Origin: CAYXLI01 sp964464925
GTDB lineage: Bacteria > Acidobacteriota > Terriglobia > Bryobacterales > Bryobacteraceae
Direction: 5' to 3'
NCBI GenBank assembly: GCA_964464925.1
Contig: CAYXLI010000067.1
Span: forward strand, 1 to 7,654
DNA: 7,654 bases
Part shown: positions 1-6,959 of the stretch, piece after piece
Numbering within the stretch: position 1 is the stretch's first letter
How the letters are laid out: the number at the start of each line of letters is the position of its first letter
Notes under the pieces: generated by a model
What the model saw: the letters and a program-made list of their open reading frames with translations, nothing else
Told to the model about the DNA's origin: nothing
Database searches by the model: none
Translations under genes and position numbers: made by a program

Positions 1-1
1 C

Positions 2-1723
2 CAGACTGCGCCTCCGTTTGAAGCGCGCAAGCTCGCGATGATCGACGCTTACGCGCACTACAAGGGCCCGGGTGACCAGGGCTATGGCCAAATCGCCGCG
101 CGACTCTGGAAGCATGAGGACGCAGCGTGGTGTTCTCAAAAGCTGGAGCAACTTCTCGGGGCAGGCCCCAGCGGAGACATGTTCTGGATGTTCCCCGTTA
201 CGGCTATCGCCTATCTCGATCAGGGGCAACTGACGCCGTCTGCCCGGCAGGCTCTCCACAGTGCGTGGAAGACGTACATGCCTTATCGCGGCGATACCGA
301 AAATCACTTCCTGCTCTATTACACGTCGCTATATCTGATGTCCCAACTCTGGCACAATCAGCCGGGCGAGATGTGGTTCACGGGCAAGTCGTCCGAAGCG
401 AATCTCGAAGACGCTCGACAGTGGATCGAGTCCTGGGTCACGCTGACCACCACGCGAGGCCAGGGCGAGTACGATTCGCCGCACTACATGGGTGTGTATC
501 TGTTACCGATCTCCTATCTCGCGGCATGGGCCAAAGATCCGGCGATGAAGAAACGCGCCACCATGATGCTCGATTATCTGATTGCCGATTATGCGCCGGA
601 GAACCTGGATGGTCTTTTCGTCGGGGCGCACGCGCGTGTATACGAAGATCAGTTGGTCGAGAAATGGAAGGGTGTCTCGAGCGATTTCGGTTATCTCTGG
701 TTCGGTGTCGGGCGGCCTATGCCGTTTCCGAATAATTACACCCTCTACTACCTGCTGGCGAGCGCCTACGAGCCGCCGGAAATTCTGCAGCGCATCGCGA
801 CCGATCGCAGTCAGCCCTATACGCATTACGAACGCAAGCGAACCCGCAATCGCTGGCGGTTTAACGATGACCTGCATGGTCCGGTCTACAAGACGACGTA
901 TGTGCGCAGGGAGTACGCCGTCAGTTCCGATCAGGGCGGCATTCTGCAGCCGATCCAGGAGCATTCCTGGGATGTGACGTGGTCGGTGCCGGACCCGCGT
1001 GGCGTGCAGAACACGCTCTTCTTCGTGCATCCGTATTCGTCGGTCCGGGAACTGCAGACGTATTTCGTGTTCGGGCCGGATAGTGCGGTGGAAGGCGTGG
1101 TGCGGTCAAAGAAGACCTACGATTCGCCTGACAAGCTGCTGGGTGGCTCTCCGTACGAGAAGATCTTTCAGGATGAGGATACACTGATGGCGCTTTATGG
1201 CATTCCCGCGGGTACGCGGTTTCCACACATCAATGGCTTTTTCTCGAAGGATGCCGGTGAGATCCGCGAAGACATCTCCGGGTGGATCTTTCTGCGGGGC
1301 GGGAATTCCGCTTACATTGCGTGCCGGCCATTGCAGCCGTATTCGTGGAAACCGATTGCGGGCGGAGGAAGGCGGTTGTTCAGTCCTTACCTGAATAATG
1401 GCGTGATCGTGCAGGTGGCGGCAGCGTCGGAGTATCGGGATCTCGAAGCGTTCGCGGCGGCGATCCGGAAGCTGCCGCTGGAGTTCCACCTCGACCCGGT
1501 GCCCTCGGTCCGCTTCCGGTCACTGCGCGGGAAGCAACTCGAATTCACTTACGGGGAAACGCCGAGGGTGAATGGCAAGCCGGTCGATTATGAGCACTGG
1601 CCGCTATTCGGCGGGCCCTTCCTCGAAGCCGCTGTGGATTCGCAGCAGCTTGTTCTGAAGTATAAAAACATGCGCCGCACGCTGGATTTCAAGCATCTCG
1701 CCGTGACCGACTCGCGGCAATAA
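2..1723 (+). CDS. Unrecognised large protein, heparinase/polysaccharide-lyase-like architecture (5' partial)
   Basis: The reading frame is open from the left edge, with codons QTAPPFEARKLA before the first ATG at 38, so the true start almost certainly lies upstream and any signal peptide is not visible. I do not recognise the family with certainty. Counting from Met 38, residues 1-270 read as amphipathic helices rich in Trp and Tyr, with conserved-looking patches RGDTENH (84-90) and GQGEYDSPHY (141-150); the latter has the acidic and His residues one expects in a substrate cleft. Residues from about 285 to 561 look beta-rich (short alternating hydrophobic strands, many Gly/Pro/Asp turns). Helical toroid plus beta-sandwich is the layout of heparinase II/III-like and alginate-lyase-like enzymes, so a carbohydrate-active role is a reasonable guess, not a demonstrated one. 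It ends in TAA only 11 bases from the convergent permease stop. Confidence 0.8.
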   Translation, partial: QTAPPFEARKLAMIDAYAHYKGPGDQGYGQIAARLWKHEDAAWCSQKLEQLLGAGPSGDMFWMFPVTAIAYLDQGQLTPSARQALHSAWKTYMPYRGDTENHFLLYYTSLYLMSQLWHNQPGEMWFTGKSSEANLEDARQWIESWVTLTTTRGQGEYDSPHYMGVYLLPISYLAAWAKDPAMKKRATMMLDYLIADYAPENLDGLFVGAHARVYEDQLVEKWKGVSSDFGYLWFGVGRPMPFPNNYTLYYLLASAYEPPEILQRIATDRSQPYTHYERKRTRNRWRFNDDLHGPVYKTTYVRREYAVSSDQGGILQPIQEHSWDVTWSVPDPRGVQNTLFFVHPYSSVRELQTYFVFGPDSAVEGVVRSKKTYDSPDKLLGGSPYEKIFQDEDTLMALYGIPAGTRFPHINGFFSKDAGEIREDISGWIFLRGGNSAYIACRPLQPYSWKPIAGGGRRLFSPYLNNGVIVQVAAASEYRDLEAFAAAIRKLPLEFHLDPVPSVRFRSLRGKQLEFTYGETPRVNGKPVDYEHWPLFGGPFLEAAVDSQQLVLKYKNMRRTLDFKHLAVTDSRQ

Positions 1724-1734
1724 CGCCTCTGAAT

Positions 1735-3249
1735 TCAGGCGACCACGGCTTGCTCGCCCGCTTCCATTACGCTGTGCTTTCGGCCGAACAGGAAATAGAT
1801 CACGAGCCCGATTGCCAGCCACACGAAGAACCGAAGCCAGGTCTCCAGCGGCAATGCCAGCATCAGCACCAAACAGAAGACGATCGAGAGAATCGGCAGC
1901 AATGGGCACCACGGTACCCGGAAGCCGCGCCTGCGTTCCGGCTGCGTCTTCCTCATCACCAGTACGCCTGCCGACACCACGATGAAGGCGAACAGCGTGC
2001 CGATATTGGAGAGGTCCGCGAACGTGCCGATATCCCAGATGCCGGCCGGGATGCCGACGAACAGCCCGGCGATCCAGGTGCTGACATGTGGGGTCCGGAA
2101 CCGGCTGTGCACCCTCGCGAAGGCCTTCGGCAGCAGCCCGTCTCTCGACATCGCAAACCACACTCGGGCCTGCCCGTACTGGAACACCATCAGGGAGGAA
2201 ATCATGCCCACCAGCGCCCCGACGTTCACCCAGCCGCGGATCTTATTCATTCCCAGCGCCTTCAGTGCATCGGCGACCGGGGCAGCAGTGCCCAGCGTCT
2301 TCCAGTTGGCGATTCCGGTGAGGACGAGAGCAACCGAGACATACAGTGCCGCGCAGATCACCAGGGTCGAAATGATCCCGATCGGCAAGTCGCGCTGCGG
2401 GTTTTTGCACTCTTCAGCCGCGGTGGAAACCGAGTCGAAGCCGATGTACGTGAAGAACACGATAGCGGCACCTGTCAGCATCCCGGAGTAGCCGTTGGGA
2501 AGAAACGGATGCCAGTTGGCCACGTTCACAGCGTGCCCAGCGCCCACCACGAAGATCAGTATGGCCGCGATCTTGACCAGCACCATCACGTTGTTGGTCT
2601 GGGCGCTCTCTCGAACCCCGCGCACCAGCACCCACGTCAGCAGCAGCAGGATCAGCAGCGCCGGTACGTTGAAGACACTACCGGTATAGGCCCCGTCCAC
2701 GATTGGCGGACTGGCAAACGCTTTGGGTAAATGAATGTGGAATACGCCATCCAGCAGGTCGTTGAAGAAGGCGGAAAAGCCCACCGCAACAGCCATGTTG
2801 GAGACGGCGTATTCCAGGATCAGATCCCAGCCGATGATCCACGCGAAGATCTCACCGAGCGTCGCATAGGCGTAGGTGTAAGCGCTGCCCGCGATGGGAA
2901 TCATCGAGGCCAGTTCGGCGTAGCAGAGAGCCGCGAAACTGCAAACGAAAGCGGTGACCAGGAACGAAAGGGAAATGCCCGGTCCCGCTCCCTGCCGCCC
3001 GATCGTCGAAACCGCGTTGCCGCCGTTGAGCAGCAAATCGAGAATCGGCGCGTTCAGGATGGACTTGAACTGCAGGTTCTGGCCGGCCGCCGCCGTGCCG
3101 GTGAGAATGAAAATGCCGGAGCCGATGACGGCCCCGACACCGAACGCGGTCAGGCTCCAGGGCCCCAGCGTCTTGCGCAGTCGCTTTTCGGGATCTTCCG
3201 AAGCGGCAATCAGCGCGTCGATGCTGCGGGTGCGAAGGAGCCTGCTCAA
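1735..3249 (-). CDS. APC-superfamily amino-acid permease (YfnA/CAT-like)
   Basis: This 504-residue membrane protein probably carries amino acids across the cytoplasmic membrane by cation- or proton-coupled transport or exchange. The short cytoplasmic N-terminus SIDALIAASEDPEKRLRKTL (9-28) is characteristic of the YfnA/cationic amino acid transporter branch. Hallmarks follow: GVGAVIGSGIFILTG in TM1 (37-51, the unwound substrate-binding helix), AELASMIPIAGSAYTYAYAT (111-130), FFTYIGFDSVSTAAEE in TM6 (265-280), KNPQRDLPIGI (282-292) and the RVWFAMSRDGLLPKAFARV loop (362-380). About twelve hydrophobic segments can be counted, matching the family length. The start codon is TTG (minus-strand 3249-3247); no in-frame ATG fits the expected N-terminus, and GGAA lies about 9 bases upstream. 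The start is one base after the TGA of the small basic gene, implying co-transcription and coupling. The exact substrate cannot be read from the sequence. Confidence 0.93.
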   Translation of the reverse strand: MSRLLRTRSIDALIAASEDPEKRLRKTLGPWSLTAFGVGAVIGSGIFILTGTAAAGQNLQFKSILNAPILDLLLNGGNAVSTIGRQGAGPGISLSFLVTAFVCSFAALCYAELASMIPIAGSAYTYAYATLGEIFAWIIGWDLILEYAVSNMAVAVGFSAFFNDLLDGVFHIHLPKAFASPPIVDGAYTGSVFNVPALLILLLLTWVLVRGVRESAQTNNVMVLVKIAAILIFVVGAGHAVNVANWHPFLPNGYSGMLTGAAIVFFTYIGFDSVSTAAEECKNPQRDLPIGIISTLVICAALYVSVALVLTGIANWKTLGTAAPVADALKALGMNKIRGWVNVGALVGMISSLMVFQYGQARVWFAMSRDGLLPKAFARVHSRFRTPHVSTWIAGLFVGIPAGIWDIGTFADLSNIGTLFAFIVVSAGVLVMRKTQPERRRGFRVPWCPLLPILSIVFCLVLMLALPLETWLRFFVWLAIGLVIYFLFGRKHSVMEAGEQAVVA

Positions 3250-3250
3250 G

Positions 3251-3412
3251 TCAGCGCTTCCGGGTCTGACCCTTCGCCATGACTTTCACTTTTTTCTTCA
3301 TCGAGCCGCGCGCCACGGTGGCTGCGCGCTTGGCCTTGGCGGGCGCTTTCTTGCGCGCGGCGCGCTTCAGGGCTTTGCGTTCTTCGGTTGATTCAACGTT
3401 CTTTGTGTTCAT
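3251..3412 (-). CDS. Small highly basic Lys/Ala/Arg-rich protein (53 aa)
   Basis: A 53-codon frame runs from ATG (3412-3410) to TGA (3253-3251). The product has 13 Lys and 7 Arg against 3 Glu and no Asp, so a net charge near +17. The centre (residues 12-30) has alternating Lys/Arg and Ala with one Pro, and the end is KKKVKV then MAKGQTRKR. This composition resembles histone H1-like tails and other nucleic-acid-binding basic peptides, but no family is recognised and DNA or RNA binding is only inferred. Its ATG overlaps the PcrA stop (ATGA), an AGGA ribosome-binding site sits four bases upstream, and its stop lies one base before the permease TTG. The placement and ribosome-binding site argue for real translation. 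An alternative is a non-functional leader serving only to carry ribosomes to the permease. Confidence 0.72.
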   Translation of the reverse strand: MNTKNVESTEERKALKRAARKKAPAKAKRAATVARGSMKKKVKVMAKGQTRKR

Positions 3413-5985
3413 CTGTTCCTGAGACCTGCGTATTTCTCTACTAATTTTTTCAACCCATGACGCTGGAAACTGACGACGATTTTCGCATCGTCTCCCTCGC
3501 CCTCACGCCGGACAATCGTTCCGGTTCCGTATTTGGGGTGTTCTACTACTGTACCTGTTCGCGATGGGCTTTTTGTAGCCGGGGGTGCCTTGGGCAGTTC
3601 GGTGCGCGGTTTTACGGGAGGAACCAACTGCGCTGGACGCGGTGCGTGAATGGGCGCCGGCGACCCGAAAAGGCCACCCTGCGCACCGGCTGGCGGGCGG
3701 CTGGGCGGAGCTACAGGTCTGCTCGGCGGCGGTACCGGTCTGCTGGACGCCGGTGCCGGGGGCCGATTCTGCTGGATGGCGGGCGCATCGTCCCATGGCA
3801 TTCGCTCGCCGCCTGGAGCTGCCGGCGGCCGGGCTGCGGGAGGAGCAGCAGGACGGCTGAGCGGAGACCGGGCGGCTGGCTGGGAGGTCGGGCGCAGTGG
3901 CGTGCTGACGCCCCGGTCCTTGAAAAACTGCTGGACGTTTTCGACCGAATTGTAGGTTTTCCCCGTATAGAGGTTCTTGCGCGCATCCTGCCGGACCTGA
4001 TAGCGCTCCGCAGTCAGATCCACCTGACCGGCATCGTCGCTGTCGTCTATGCCAAGGCTGATCACCAGGTTGGACGGCACTTCGCCCAGAAAGCGGGATT
4101 TGATGGTCCGCTCCTGTTCACCGCCGCCGAAGCGACGCCGGTACTTTGCCCAGGTGAGAACCAAACGCTTTTCTGCCCGCGTCATCCCTACGTAGCAGAG
4201 GCGGCGTTCCTCTTCCATCGCCGATTCGCTGTTGAGTGACCGGCCATGCGGGAACAGACCCTCTTCCATGCCCGCGAGGACGACCATGTGGAATTCCAGA
4301 CCTTTGGCGTTGTGGATGGTCATCAGGGTGACTTGGGCGGCTTCGTCCAGCCCGTCGGAATCGGCCACCAGTGCCGCGTGATCCAGGAAGTCTGTGATCG
4401 ATTCGCCGCGCTCGACCGCTTCGGCCGCGGCATTCATCAATTCGTTCAAGTTCTCGATGCGTGTTTCGGCGTCGGGCGAGGTTTCCTGCTCCAGCATCCT
4501 GCGATAGCCGGTGCGATCTTCGATGAACGCGAGTGCTTCATTCAGGGGCTTCGTCCGGACCGCTTCGGCGAGTTCCAGAATCAACTCGCGGAAGACCCGC
4601 ATCGCGGAGTGCGCGCGTGTGCCGAACTGATTTTCTTCGAGGAGACGTCCGATAGCGTCCCACAGGCTGAGGCCGTTCTCGGCGGCGAACTTTTCGGCCT
4701 GGTCGAGCGTGGTCTTTCCAATGCCGCGGGCGGGTACGTTGATGATGCGGCCGAGGCTGATGGAATCCGCCTGCGAATTGGCCAGCTTCAGGTACGCGAT
4801 GATGTCTTTCACTTCCGCGCGCTGGTAGTAGCTGAAGCCGCCGACCACGTTGTACTTACGGCCATAACGCCGCATCGCTTCTTCGATCTGGCGCGATTGT
4901 GAGTTGGTGCGGTAGAGGACCGCCACCCGCCAGTCCTTGTGCTGCCGCAGGACCTTTTCTGTGGTGTCGGCAATGAACAGCGCTTCGTTCTCGGCGTCAT
5001 GAGCGGGATAAACCGTGAGTTCGTCGCCCTCGCCGGCTTCCGTCCACAGCCACTTGCCTTTGCGCTCCTTGTTGTTCGCGATGACCACGCTGGCGGCTTC
5101 GAGGATGTTCTTCGTCGACCGGTAGTTTTGCTCGAGGCGAATGGTTTTGGCCCGCGGGAAGTCCTTCTCGAAATCGAGGATATTGCGGATATCGGCGCCG
5201 CGCCAACTGTAGATCGACTGGTCCTCGTCACCCACGACGCAGATGTTGTCGTGCCGCTGCGAGAGCAGGCGCATCAACTCGTACTGGCTGCGGTTGGTGT
5301 CCTGATACTCGTCGATCATCATGTAGCGGATGCGCTCATTATTTCGGTGGCGCACTTCGGAATCGTGACGGAGAAGGCGTACCGTTTCGAGAAGGAGGTC
5401 GTCGAAGTCGAGCGCATTGGCTTTGCGGAGCTGCTCTTCGTACTTTTCGAAGATCACGGCGAGACGGCTGTTCTTCGGATCGGTAGAGTTCTTGTAGAAG
5501 TCCTGCGGTGTTTCCTGGTGGTTCTTGGCGTGGCTGATTCTGCTCAGCGCCGCGCGATACTGCATGAACTTCTCATCGAGGCCGATCGCTTTGTAGATGG
5601 CCTTGATGATGGAGACCTGTTCGTCATCGTCGTAGATGGTGAAGTTGCGGGTGAAGCCGGGACGGATAGCCGCGAGGTTATCTCCTTCTCTTCTTAAGAG
5701 GCGGACACAGAAGGAGTGAAACGTGGAGACGACGGGCGTTCCGGACGCGCCGGCTTTGGCGAGCAGGCTGGTGATGCGCTGACGCATCTCCGCTGAGGCC
5801 TTGTTAGTGAAGGTTACGGCTAAGAGGTTGTAGGAGGGAACCCCGTGGGCCGTGATCAGGTGCGCGATGCGATGCGTGATGACGCGGGTTTTGCCGCTGC
5901 CTGCGCCGGCGAGGATGAGTAAGGGACCATCCACATGCGCAGCCGCTTCCTGTTGCTGGGGGTTCAGACCTTGGAGGAAATCCAT
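3409..5985 (-). CDS. pcrA: ATP-dependent DNA helicase PcrA/UvrD (superfamily 1A)
   Basis: The protein is an 858-residue 3'-5' DNA helicase used in nucleotide-excision repair, replication restart and removal of stalled RNA polymerase. Every SF1A motif is visible: Q motif LNPQQ (7-11), Walker A AGAGSGKT (26-33), Ia VTFTNKA (57-63), Walker B DEYQDT (225-230), III GDEDQSIYSWRG (252-263), IV EQNYRS (286-291), V TIHNAKGLEF (556-565) and VI CYVGMTRAEKR (597-607). A Pro/Ala/Arg-rich linker of about 110 residues (696-806) leads to a C-terminal Tudor-like domain (about 811-853, EHPKYGTGTIV), the part that binds RNA polymerase in PcrA/UvrD. E. coli UvrD is about 720 residues, and the linker explains most of the excess. 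I chose Met 5985 because MDFLQGLNPQQ is the usual family N-terminus. ATG 6015 adds ten residues and has a weak GAAG upstream; the frame stays open to ATG 6363, but that extension is repeat sequence. Confidence 0.95.
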   Translation of the reverse strand: MDFLQGLNPQQQEAAAHVDGPLLILAGAGSGKTRVITHRIAHLITAHGVPSYNLLAVTFTNKASAEMRQRITSLLAKAGASGTPVVSTFHSFCVRLLRREGDNLAAIRPGFTRNFTIYDDDEQVSIIKAIYKAIGLDEKFMQYRAALSRISHAKNHQETPQDFYKNSTDPKNSRLAVIFEKYEEQLRKANALDFDDLLLETVRLLRHDSEVRHRNNERIRYMMIDEYQDTNRSQYELMRLLSQRHDNICVVGDEDQSIYSWRGADIRNILDFEKDFPRAKTIRLEQNYRSTKNILEAASVVIANNKERKGKWLWTEAGEGDELTVYPAHDAENEALFIADTTEKVLRQHKDWRVAVLYRTNSQSRQIEEAMRRYGRKYNVVGGFSYYQRAEVKDIIAYLKLANSQADSISLGRIINVPARGIGKTTLDQAEKFAAENGLSLWDAIGRLLEENQFGTRAHSAMRVFRELILELAEAVRTKPLNEALAFIEDRTGYRRMLEQETSPDAETRIENLNELMNAAAEAVERGESITDFLDHAALVADSDGLDEAAQVTLMTIHNAKGLEFHMVVLAGMEEGLFPHGRSLNSESAMEEERRLCYVGMTRAEKRLVLTWAKYRRRFGGGEQERTIKSRFLGEVPSNLVISLGIDDSDDAGQVDLTAERYQVRQDARKNLYTGKTYNSVENVQQFFKDRGVSTPLRPTSQPAARSPLSRPAAPPAARPPAAPGGERMPWDDAPAIQQNRPPAPASSRPVPPPSRPVAPPSRPPAGAQGGLFGSPAPIHAPRPAQLVPPVKPRTELPKAPPATKSPSRTGTVVEHPKYGTGTIVRREGEGDDAKIVVSFQRHGLKKLVEKYAGLRNR
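3417..3420 (-). promoter_or_regulatory. Ribosome-binding site of the small basic gene
   Basis: AGGA on the minus strand, followed by the four-base spacer ACAG and the ATG at 3412. It lies inside the last codons of pcrA, so ribosomes ending PcrA could restart here. Confidence 0.55.
3685..3747 (-). repeat. In-frame 21-bp tandem repeat (3 units) in the PcrA linker
   Basis: Three consecutive seven-residue units, SSRPVPP, PSRPVAP and PSRPPAG (PcrA residues 747-767), lie in the disordered linker before the Tudor domain. At DNA level the string ggtctgct on the + strand recurs exactly 21 bases apart (3716 and 3737). This points to slippage expansion, which would make linker length variable between strains. 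Confidence 0.65.
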
Positions 5986-6091
5986 GAAAAGACGGGATAA
6001 ATTCCAGTTTAACATGCGGTTCTTCGAGCGGTTCCGCTTCGTTTTGCGTGGTTGGAGTTGCGTGCCTGTTTGCCTCACGGGTAAGACTGTT

Positions 6092-6140
6092 CCTCTGGCG
6101 CTGGGTTGGGTTTGTTGGGCGAAAGGGGACAGCCCACACG
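6092..6140. repeat. Diverged 49-bp direct repeat, copy A
   Basis: Runs from cctctgg to cacacg on the + strand and matches 6281-6329 without gaps at 38 of 49 positions by hand count. The longest shared blocks are gtttgttggg and gaaaggg. It ends in ggggacag-ccca, a form seen in many intergenic palindromic repeats of GC-rich bacteria. Confidence 0.75.
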
Positions 6141-6190
6141 CGCCGTGATCGGAGTTCGTGGGGCTGGGGCAAGTGAAGTGGGCGGCGCTA

Positions 6191-6201
6191 GGACAGTCCC
6201 C
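6191..6201. repeat. GGACAGTCCCC palindromic motif
   Basis: GGAC-A-GTCC is a perfect short inverted repeat, followed by ccatttcgcggag. The order GG(G)ACAG, C-rich or cacacg, then cggag is seen three times in degenerate form: 6125-6154, 6191-6212 and about 6314-6341. This suggests worn copies of one REP-like element. That it belongs to a REP family is inferred. Confidence 0.45.
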
Positions 6202-6280
6202 ATTTCGCGGAGATGTGGTGTGGGGGTGGAATGTGGGGCTGTGCGGCTGCGGGTGCCCTTCGCGCTGCCTCCTTGACAAG

Positions 6281-6329
6281 CCTCTGGGGCTGGGCTTCGT
6301 TTGTTGGGGGAAAGGGCAGGCTGCACACG
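6281..6329. repeat. Diverged 49-bp direct repeat, copy B
   Basis: Second copy of the element at 6092-6140, in the same orientation and 189 bases away. Mismatches cluster in the last third (positions 37-43 of the unit), where copy A has the ACAG half-palindrome and copy B has CAGGCTG. Confidence 0.75.
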
Positions 6330-6359
6330 CTGTTTGCGGAGTGTGATGTGATTCGTTGG

Positions 6360-6959
6360 TCATGTGAGTCTCCGGGCGGAGTGGGCGGCCAGGGCGACCG
6401 ACATGATCAGGTCGTCGTGTTCGGTGGTGGAGCGCGGGGTGCCGTCGTGAGAGAGGTTTAGGGCTTCGCGGAGGAGGTCCTCGTGGTAGGGGAGGTCCTG
6501 GGGGATTTGGAGCTGGCCGTTCTCTACTAACATGTGGACGGCCATGAGCAGGTCGCGGCGGGGGATGAGACGGGTTCCGTCCTTGCGCTCGGAGGCGGAT
6601 GAGCCGGAGGTGATGATCACCGGGACTACGTAGCAGTCTGAGCGCATTTTCCGGAAATCGTCGACCAGAGGGGCGCCGACGCCTGTGCCATCAACAACCA
6701 GGGTGGGATACGCGTTGACGTTGAGAAGGAGGCGGCGGATCGCGTCCTTGACGCGCTGGATGACATCCGGGTACGGCGTTGCGAGCGGGATGCGTTCCAG
6801 GAACGTCAGGTTGAACTTGTATTCGATGGACGCGGTCATGCCTTCCACGCGAGTGAGTTCGATCCGTTCGATGAGCGCTATGGCGGAGTGGTCCTGGTCG
6901 CGACCGAGGTCGACACCGAAGAAGAATTTGGTGACGGGGAGAGGGAGGTAACGCGTCAT
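6360..6959 (-). CDS. Terminase large subunit, nuclease domain (separate ORF)
   Basis: The 199-residue product corresponds to the C-terminal RNase H-fold endonuclease of a phage large terminase, the part that cuts concatemeric DNA during packaging. The three acidic motifs are present in order: FFGVDLGRDQDHSAIALIE (13-31, Asp17), LVVDGTGVG (87-95, Asp90) and EHDDLIMSVALA (180-191, Asp182/183). The fold is therefore complete and the metal-binding residues appear intact. It normally forms one chain with the ATPase; here it starts on its own ATG, which overlaps the ATPase stop as ATGA, with GAGG five bases upstream. The two frames are related by -1. Above ATG 6959 the frame is open for only about 45 bases before a TGA (7007-7005). 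It could be a true split gene, a recoded fusion or a frameshift mutation or read error. Confidence 0.85.
   Translation of the reverse strand: MTRYLPLPVTKFFFGVDLGRDQDHSAIALIERIELTRVEGMTASIEYKFNLTFLERIPLATPYPDVIQRVKDAIRRLLLNVNAYPTLVVDGTGVGAPLVDDFRKMRSDCYVVPVIITSGSSASERKDGTRLIPRRDLLMAVHMLVENGQLQIPQDLPYHEDLLREALNLSHDGTPRSTTEHDDLIMSVALAAHSARRLT

Larger units (their letters stand above)
5986..6359. other. Spacer upstream of pcrA: strand-biased, repeat-bearing, no convincing gene
   Basis: This 374-base stretch separates the terminase nuclease gene from the family-typical PcrA start. From about 6060 to 6350 the + strand is markedly G/T-rich (the minus strand C/A-rich), which removes stop codons from the minus strand and keeps the PcrA frame open without selection. 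Translated, it gives Pro/Thr/Ser/Gln/His-rich sequence with an internal duplication that mirrors the DNA repeat, unlike a folded domain. It holds two diverged 49-bp direct repeats and a GGACAGTCCCC palindrome. I see no rho-independent terminator and no strong promoter; the A/T-rich stretch at 5990-6012 just before the PcrA start is the only place resembling a -10 element. Confidence 0.6.

Noticed and set aside
127..735. 202-codon overlapping + frame inside the first gene
   Set aside because: Arg/Ser/Val-rich, no recognisable motif; the other frame is coherent across the whole region.
1750..2730. 326-codon + strand frame opposite the permease
   Set aside because: It is a shadow of a GC-rich gene: the minus frame has clear APC motifs, while this one gives Gln/His/Arg/Asp-rich sequence with no fold.
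4246..5697. Two long + strand frames (218 and 252 codons) opposite pcrA
   Set aside because: They lie wholly antisense to intact helicase motifs and are explained by codon bias at third positions.
6273..6278. Perfect TTGACA on the + strand
   Set aside because: No -10 match at 16-18 bases downstream and no + strand gene follows it.
6092..6329. Possible CRISPR array
   Set aside because: Only two 49-bp copies, 78% identical and 189 bases apart; no regular spacers and no cas gene.
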